The notes beneath the pieces are model-generated. The model was given only the letters and a program-made list of their open reading frames with translations. It searched no databases and was not told where the DNA came from. A stretch of DNA of 10,654 nt from Caldifarciminota bacterium (GTDB taxonomy: Bacteria > Hydrothermota > Tepidihabitantia > SM23-42), in the NCBI GenBank assembly GCA_023128195.1, contig JAGMEL010000414.1, positions 1-10,654 of the forward strand. Reading direction: 5' to 3'. Each line of letters starts with the position of its first letter. The stretch's first letter is position 1. The translations under genes and the position numbers were made by a program. Shown here piece after piece: positions 8,028 to 10,654 of the stretch.

Positions 8028-8071
8028 CGATACTGTTCCCAAACCAATAAATCGGTGCGGGAACAGTATCG
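8028..8071. repeat. Perfect 13-bp inverted repeat with 18-bp loop
   Basis: CGATACTGTTCCC (8028-8040) is exactly complementary to GGGAACAGTATCG (8059-8071). Inside the loop ACC (8043-8045) can also pair with GGT (8054-8056). Neither flank shows a U-tract directly after the stem, so this is not a textbook terminator. It lies 128 bp past the last small gene of the cassette and could be an mRNA 3'-end structure, a repeat element or a protein site. Confidence 0.6.
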
Positions 8072-8129
8072 CTAAGAAATCAATTTTTTAAAATCTAAAA
8101 CTGCACTATTTAACTAAATCTAATACTTC

Positions 8130-8159
8130 AGTAATACCTCCCCTTTGTATTACTTTTTT
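8130..8159 (+). terminator. Terminator-like hairpin with T-run (plus-strand polarity)
   Basis: AGTAATAC (8130-8137) pairs perfectly with GTATTACT (8147-8154) around a 9-nt loop, and six T residues run from 8154 to 8159. The polarity fits transcripts of the plus strand, yet no plus-strand gene is seen upstream. It may stop antisense transcription into the small-gene cassette, or serve only as a 3' hairpin for the minus-strand cassette. The stem is AT-rich and so weak. Confidence 0.4.
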
Positions 8160-8198
8160 AAAAGGCTTAATCTTTTAAACCCGGTAAAAATTTTCTTT

Positions 8199-8393
8199 TT
8201 ATCTCAGAGCGTAAGCCTTGTGCCAACCCAATTCTTTAACCGAAAGAATTCCATTGATAAAGAGGCGTAATTTCTGTACAGATGCCCGCTGTCTTAATTT
8301 GAGCACGATTTTCTGGGTATCTTTATAAGCAATTTCACCACGATATTGAGCACCATCGAGCATCTTGACTTCGTATAAATGTAAGACCTTCAT
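8199..8393 (-). CDS. Small Hfq/LSm-like protein, copy A
   Basis: I do not recognise a named family with certainty. The 64-residue protein has the pattern of a minimal Sm (LSm/Hfq) fold. A strand VKMLDG leads into AQYRGEIAYKD, echoing the Sm1 signature (hydrophobic-x-NG, x-x-G-x-I, x-x-x-D). Next comes a strand KIVLKL, and then LRLFINGILSV, which aligns with the Hfq Sm2 region around YKHAISTV. The N-terminal helix of Hfq is missing. The start is the ATG at 8393 with a good AGGAG site 9 nt upstream; longer in-frame readings would overlap the peptide gene. It is the last gene of a three-gene cassette, 16 bp after the peptide gene. It is 55/64 identical to copy B. The RNA-binding role is inferred from this fold resemblance only. 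Confidence 0.7.
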   Translation of the reverse strand: MKVLHLYEVKMLDGAQYRGEIAYKDTQKIVLKLRQRASVQKLRLFINGILSVKELGWHKAYALR

Positions 8394-8409
8394 AATTAAA
8401 TACTCCTTA

Positions 8410-8625
8410 TTAATCCGGGAATGGCTGTGGTGGACTCTGGGGACCAGTATCTGGTGGTGGCGGTGGTGTACCAGGATCATCTGCATACATAACACCCGGA
8501 CTCATAGCATTAATCATAGCCCCAATAACCGGAGCGTCCTGTTTAATACTACTGTTCTGCACGGCAATTTGAAGTATGCCGCCGACCAATAGCATTATTA
8601 TGAGACAGGTTAAGAGTTTCTTCAT
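8410..8625 (-). CDS. Small exported proline-rich peptide precursor
   Basis: I do not recognise this 71-residue protein. It begins MKK followed by a strongly hydrophobic stretch (4-21), a typical export signal or membrane anchor. The middle (about 22-45) is moderately hydrophobic. The C-terminus turns abruptly into a Pro/Asp/Gly-rich tail with five consecutive prolines (about 49-71). A-x-A-like cleavage at MYA (46-48) could release a 23-residue acidic, proline-rich peptide; alternatively the N-terminal helix stays as an anchor. A good Shine-Dalgarno site (AGGAGA at 8632-8637) precedes the ATG, and a perfect 9-bp hairpin lies just before that. It sits between the two Hfq/LSm-like genes, 16 bp ahead of copy A. 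Start, signal and spacing support a real gene. Its function is unknown; a secreted signal, toxin-like or envelope peptide are all possible. Confidence 0.7.
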   Translation of the reverse strand: MKKLLTCLIIMLLVGGILQIAVQNSSIKQDAPVIGAMINAMSPGVMYADDPGTPPPPPDTGPQSPPQPFPD

Positions 8626-8644
8626 TTTTTCTCTCCTTTTATTT

Positions 8645-8665
8645 TATTCAGCCCGAGGCTGAATA
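8645..8665 (-). promoter_or_regulatory. Perfect 9-bp hairpin ahead of the peptide gene's ribosome-binding site
   Basis: TATTCAGCC (8645-8653) and GGCTGAATA (8657-8665) pair perfectly around a CGA loop. In the minus-strand mRNA the stem ends 7 nt before the AGGAGA site of the peptide gene. No U-tract follows, so it is not an intrinsic terminator. A processing site, a stability element or a translational control element fits better. Confidence 0.5.
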
Positions 8666-8749
8666 GATTGATTCTTTAATTTCAAAGACCTACTTATAAA
8701 AAGTAACAGCACTTGCCTGCGTTGAGCAAATAGACATACATAATTATCT

Positions 8750-8944
8750 TTATCTCAGCGCGTAAGCCTTGTGCCAGCCCAATTCCTTAACTGAAAGAAT
8801 TCCACTATTAAAAAGGCGTAATTTTTGTACAGGCGATTTCTGTTTTAATTTGAGTACGATTTTTTGGGTATCTTTATGAGCTATTTCACCGCAGTATTGA
8901 GCGCCATCAAGCATTTTGACTTCATATAAATGCATAACCTTCAT
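8750..8944 (-). CDS. Small Hfq/LSm-like protein, copy B
   Basis: This is a 64-residue paralogue of copy A. It differs at residues 4, 18, 23, 34, 36, 37, 38, 46 and 47, so 55 of 64 are identical. The Sm-like core (VKMLDG, GEI, KDTQKIVLKL, GILSVKEL) is unchanged. Arg18 of copy A is Cys here, and the loop between the putative strands 3 and 4 (34-38) differs most. At DNA level I count roughly 30 differences over the gene. Many do not change the protein, which points to selection on protein sequence rather than a very recent duplication. The ATG has a GGAG Shine-Dalgarno site. It is the first gene after a perfect promoter and a leader of about 169 nt. A gap of about 124 bp separates it from the peptide gene. 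Function is inferred from fold resemblance only. Confidence 0.7.
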   Translation of the reverse strand: MKVMHLYEVKMLDGAQYCGEIAHKDTQKIVLKLKQKSPVQKLRLFNSGILSVKELGWHKAYALR

Positions 8945-9113
8945 TTTGCACTCCTTTTTAAATTAATATATTCTTAAATCCTAATCTCTCAAGCCACCTC
9001 CTTACCTAAGTATACAACATACAAACAAATTGTTCTGTATGCCTACACAGTTTATCTAATGTTCTATCCTTCAGACATTGAATTTCTCAGGCTTGAGCAA
9101 AAGTACATATTCA
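8945..9113 (-). promoter_or_regulatory. Structured 5' leader of the small-gene cassette
   Basis: The leader between the predicted transcription start and copy B is about 169 nt, far longer than other leaders in the window. An 8-nt segment at 9090-9097 is exactly complementary to 8988-8995 and would close a domain of about 94 nt. Inside it, 9018-9041 forms a hairpin (CATACA with TGTATG plus about 4 more pairs past a bulge). A near-perfect Shine-Dalgarno sequence AAGGAGGTG (9003-8995) abuts the closing stem, but only a TTG-AGA-GAT-TAG mini-frame follows it. I recognise no known riboswitch. Confidence 0.45.
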
Positions 9114-9119
9114 CGTGTT

Positions 9120-9148
9120 ATTATAACCTATAGTCTTGTCCTTGTCAA
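9120..9148 (-). promoter_or_regulatory. Perfect consensus sigma-70-type promoter of the small-gene cassette
   Basis: TTGACA (9148-9143) and TATAAT (9125-9120) are both perfect hexamers with the ideal 17-bp spacer. It is oriented toward the three small genes and lies 66 bp past the stop of the HD-GYP gene. I see no terminator between that gene and this promoter, so some read-through is possible. The predicted start is near 9113. Confidence 0.8.
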
Positions 9149-9214
9149 TATAATATCTCCAATTTTGTATATACTTAAGTCTTTTAGTATTCTATGTCAT
9201 AGTCATTCTAATTT

Positions 9215-10498
9215 TTATCTGCAATCATATAAAGGATCGTAGTTAAAATTAGAACAAAACAGAGAAACAGCAGAGAATTCTTTACTATTTAAAGGAAGTC
9301 GAAGCTGGCGCCTCAGCTTATAAAAAGGTCCTGTAATATGTTTACCAAGATCTAAATTCAAAAAGATATCTACGATCCTGGGGTCAAACTGTGTTCCGGC
9401 AACTCTTTTCAATTCTTTTTTGACTTGGTCCCGGGCTAAACCCTTACGATATGGCCGGTCTTCGATCATTGCCGAATATGTATCGCAAACAGAAAGTATT
9501 CGTGATTGTATAGGGATTTCTTTTCCTTTCTTACCAAAAGGATAGCCTTCGCCGTCCCATCTTTCATGATGATACAGTATCCAATCCTGAATAGGCCTTA
9601 GATTGAAAACAGGCTCTATTATTTTGACACTATGACCTGGATGTTTTTTGATTACACTCCATTCTCCTGCTGTTAAATAACCCTTTTTCAGAAGAATCAT
9701 TTCAGGAATTGCAATCTTACCAATGTCATGAAGCAATCCAGCAAATTCAATCAGGGTTAATTCTTTTTCTGTAAACCCCATTGCCGCGGCGAGTTTAACT
9801 GACAACTCCGCAACCTGTACTGAATGTCCTCTCGTATAAAGATCTCTAATTTCTATTGCCTCTACCAGAGCACGCACAGATTCAAAACTTGATTCCTGAA
9901 TTCGACTGAGAAGTTGTGTCCTGTCCAATGCTATTGCTATCTGGTCACTGACAGCATTGACAAATTCAATTTCCCTTTTGGTAAATCGCCTCGGTTTTTT
10001 AGAATAAAATGTCAATACACCTATTGGTGTATTACCATTTATCGTAATTGGTGAACCCATATAAGAAATGAATCCTTCTTTCTTTAATGTCATTAAGAAA
10101 TCCTCATTTTCATCAGCAGCAATTTTTGAAATAATAAGGGGTTTCCGGTTATCTATAACTGAAGTTATAAAACCATTACTACTTGATTGAATATATTTTT
10201 GCAACTTTTTACTAATATTATAGGACACTATGGCATTAAGTTTATTGTTGTCCCTGGTAATAGTAAAAACTGCTGCTGCGTCTGTGCCGAGTGTTGTATT
10301 CAATTTATCAATAATGGCATTCATAACGCCTTTATGACTCAGGTTTGAAAGCATAACACGATCGATATCGCGCAAGGATTTTAAATGTGTAATATGCTGG
10401 TTATAGTACCTATATATCTTATAAATGAAAAAGATACCACTAAGAAGCACAACACTCCCTATAATCCAGGGTAATAAGCATAATGGTATTATATTCAT
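9215..10498 (-). CDS. Membrane-anchored GAF/HD-GYP protein, probable cyclic-di-GMP phosphodiesterase
   Basis: HD-GYP enzymes hydrolyse cyclic-di-GMP. The 427 residues show one N-terminal membrane helix (about 5-27), a GAF sensor domain (about 50-195) and an HD-GYP domain (about 205-380). The metal and signature residues are present: H225 in RGHS, H257-D258 in LLHDIGKIAIP, H286, H310-H311, the GYP motif (318-320) in DGEGYPFG, D339 in CDTYSAM, and RPYR (348-351). A tail of about 35 residues with no recognised domain follows. I chose the ATG at 10498. The in-frame TTG at 10525 lies inside the sigma-54 promoter element, upstream of the predicted transcription start, and lacks a Shine-Dalgarno site. 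GGTGAG precedes the ATG. An upstream terminator suggests a separate transcription unit. The GAF ligand is unknown. Confidence 0.9.
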   Translation of the reverse strand: MNIIPLCLLPWIIGSVVLLSGIFFIYKIYRYYNQHITHLKSLRDIDRVMLSNLSHKGVMNAIIDKLNTTLGTDAAAVFTITRDNNKLNAIVSYNISKKLQKYIQSSSNGFITSVIDNRKPLIISKIAADENEDFLMTLKKEGFISYMGSPITINGNTPIGVLTFYSKKPRRFTKREIEFVNAVSDQIAIALDRTQLLSRIQESSFESVRALVEAIEIRDLYTRGHSVQVAELSVKLAAAMGFTEKELTLIEFAGLLHDIGKIAIPEMILLKKGYLTAGEWSVIKKHPGHSVKIIEPVFNLRPIQDWILYHHERWDGEGYPFGKKGKEIPIQSRILSVCDTYSAMIEDRPYRKGLARDQVKKELKRVAGTQFDPRIVDIFLNLDLGKHITGPFYKLRRQLRLPLNSKEFSAVSLFCSNFNYDPLYDCR

Positions 10499-10520
10499 CT
10501 CACTCACCACTTCATTTATA

Positions 10521-10537
10521 AGCAAAATCTGTGCCAG
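10521..10537 (-). promoter_or_regulatory. Sigma-54 (RpoN) promoter of the HD-GYP gene
   Basis: On the minus strand CTGGCAC (10537-10531), five bases and then TTGCT (10525-10521) match the -24/-12 consensus TGGCAC-N5-TTGC. The invariant GG and GC are exactly 12 bp apart. The predicted start at about 10510 gives a 12-nt leader with GGTGAG before the ATG. An overlapping sigma-70 reading (TTGCCC, 16 bp, TATAAA) is much poorer. Confidence 0.7.
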
Positions 10538-10549
10538 GGCAATTGTCTT

Positions 10550-10577
10550 GAAATTTCGAGAGATTTAATGAAATTTC
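10550..10577. promoter_or_regulatory. Two identical GAAATTTC palindromes 20 bp apart
   Basis: GAAATTTC occurs at 10550-10557 and 10570-10577, both preceded by T, with start-to-start spacing of 20 bp, about two DNA turns. They lie 40-67 bp upstream of the predicted sigma-54 start, on one helical face. Binding by an activator or repressor is plausible, though the 8-mers are AT-rich and could arise by chance. Confidence 0.4.
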
Positions 10578-10593
10578 TTTTAAAACCTGCATT

Positions 10594-10620
10594 AAAAGTG
10601 TGCCATTTTGGCACACTTTT
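10594..10620. terminator. Bidirectional intrinsic terminator
   Basis: A perfect 12-bp stem, AAAAGTGTGCCA (10594-10605) with TGGCACACTTTT (10609-10620), has a TTT loop, with A-tract and T-tract flanks giving U-runs on both strands. It most likely ends a minus-strand gene beyond the right edge of the window and insulates the HD-GYP promoter. The last 34 bases of the window show nothing else. Confidence 0.8.
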
Positions 10621-10654
10621 CTATACTACTGGCAATCTATTGTAATTATTGCAT

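Larger units (their letters stand above)
7778..8198. other. 421-bp gene-free region rich in inverted repeats
   Basis: I see no credible gene here. A plus-strand reading frame that crosses this region begins antisense inside the RseC-family gene and has no family features. From low to high coordinates the region holds the RseC-family promoter (7783-7810), a long imperfect stem (7850-7941), two small palindromes (7942-7953 and 7982-7997), a 13-bp perfect inverted repeat (8028-8071), a terminator-like hairpin (8130-8159), and a weak 8-bp AT-only-plus-one-GC stem (8157-8164 with 8172-8179). It probably contains the 3' end of the small-gene cassette transcript. Confidence 0.7.

Noticed and set aside
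8394..8495. In-frame N-terminal extension of copy A (98-residue reading)
   Set aside because: The extension overlaps the peptide gene in another frame, lacks a ribosome-binding site, and is absent from copy B. Both copies align from the same ATG with a Shine-Dalgarno site.
8645..8665. Intrinsic terminator for copy B
   Set aside because: The stem is good but no U-tract follows on the minus strand.
8199..8944. CRISPR-like or tandem-repeat array from the two similar segments
   Set aside because: The similarity is confined to the two reading frames and preserves codons; it is a gene duplication.
10499..10525. TTG start giving a 436-residue HD-GYP protein
   Set aside because: The TTG is part of the sigma-54 -12 element, lies upstream of the predicted transcription start, and has no Shine-Dalgarno site.
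10589..10605. Second TGGCAC (minus strand) as another sigma-54 promoter
   Set aside because: The GG-to-GC spacing is 14 rather than 12, and the bases are explained by the terminator stem.

Overview
The window is AT-rich bacterial chromosome, and every gene I can support lies on the minus strand, so reading order runs from high to low coordinates. An outer-membrane barrel of the PorV/PorQ type and an RseC-type membrane protein point to a diderm (Gram-negative) bacterium. Some starts have good Shine-Dalgarno sites and others have none. The barrel type and this mix fit the FCB/WOR-3-like uncultured lineages best, but that placement is inference; no rRNA or taxonomic marker is present.

Right part (about 9215-10654): a strong bidirectional terminator (10594-10620) isolates a membrane-anchored GAF/HD-GYP protein, a probable cyclic-di-GMP phosphodiesterase. 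Its start is preceded by a near-perfect sigma-54 promoter (10521-10537). Upstream of that lie two identical GAAATTTC palindromes exactly 20 bp apart, candidate activator sites.

Middle-right (8199-9148): a compact cassette of three small genes follows a perfect TTGACA-17-TATAAT promoter and a leader of about 169 nt that can fold. It encodes a 64-residue protein that looks like a minimal Hfq/LSm (Sm-fold) domain, then a 71-residue exported proline-rich peptide, then a second copy of the 64-residue protein (55/64 identical). Each gene has its own Shine-Dalgarno site. I know of no described system with this layout, and it is the most interesting part of the window.

Middle (7229-8198): a 421-bp gene-free stretch holds several inverted repeats. 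After it comes an RseC-family gene whose promoter places the transcription start on the ATG itself (predicted leaderless mRNA). A hairpin and another consensus promoter (7247-7274) follow.

Left part (7-7228): this is one probable long operon, in the order PorV-like barrel, Cache/PAS-like membrane sensor with a coiled-coil tail, YhaM-type OB-HD 3'-5' exoribonuclease, smc and ftsY. The smc-ftsY pair is a widespread bacterial neighbourhood (chromosome organisation plus the SRP receptor). The SMC protein appears to lack the usual glutamine of its Q-loop. The window begins just after the ftsY stop codon.
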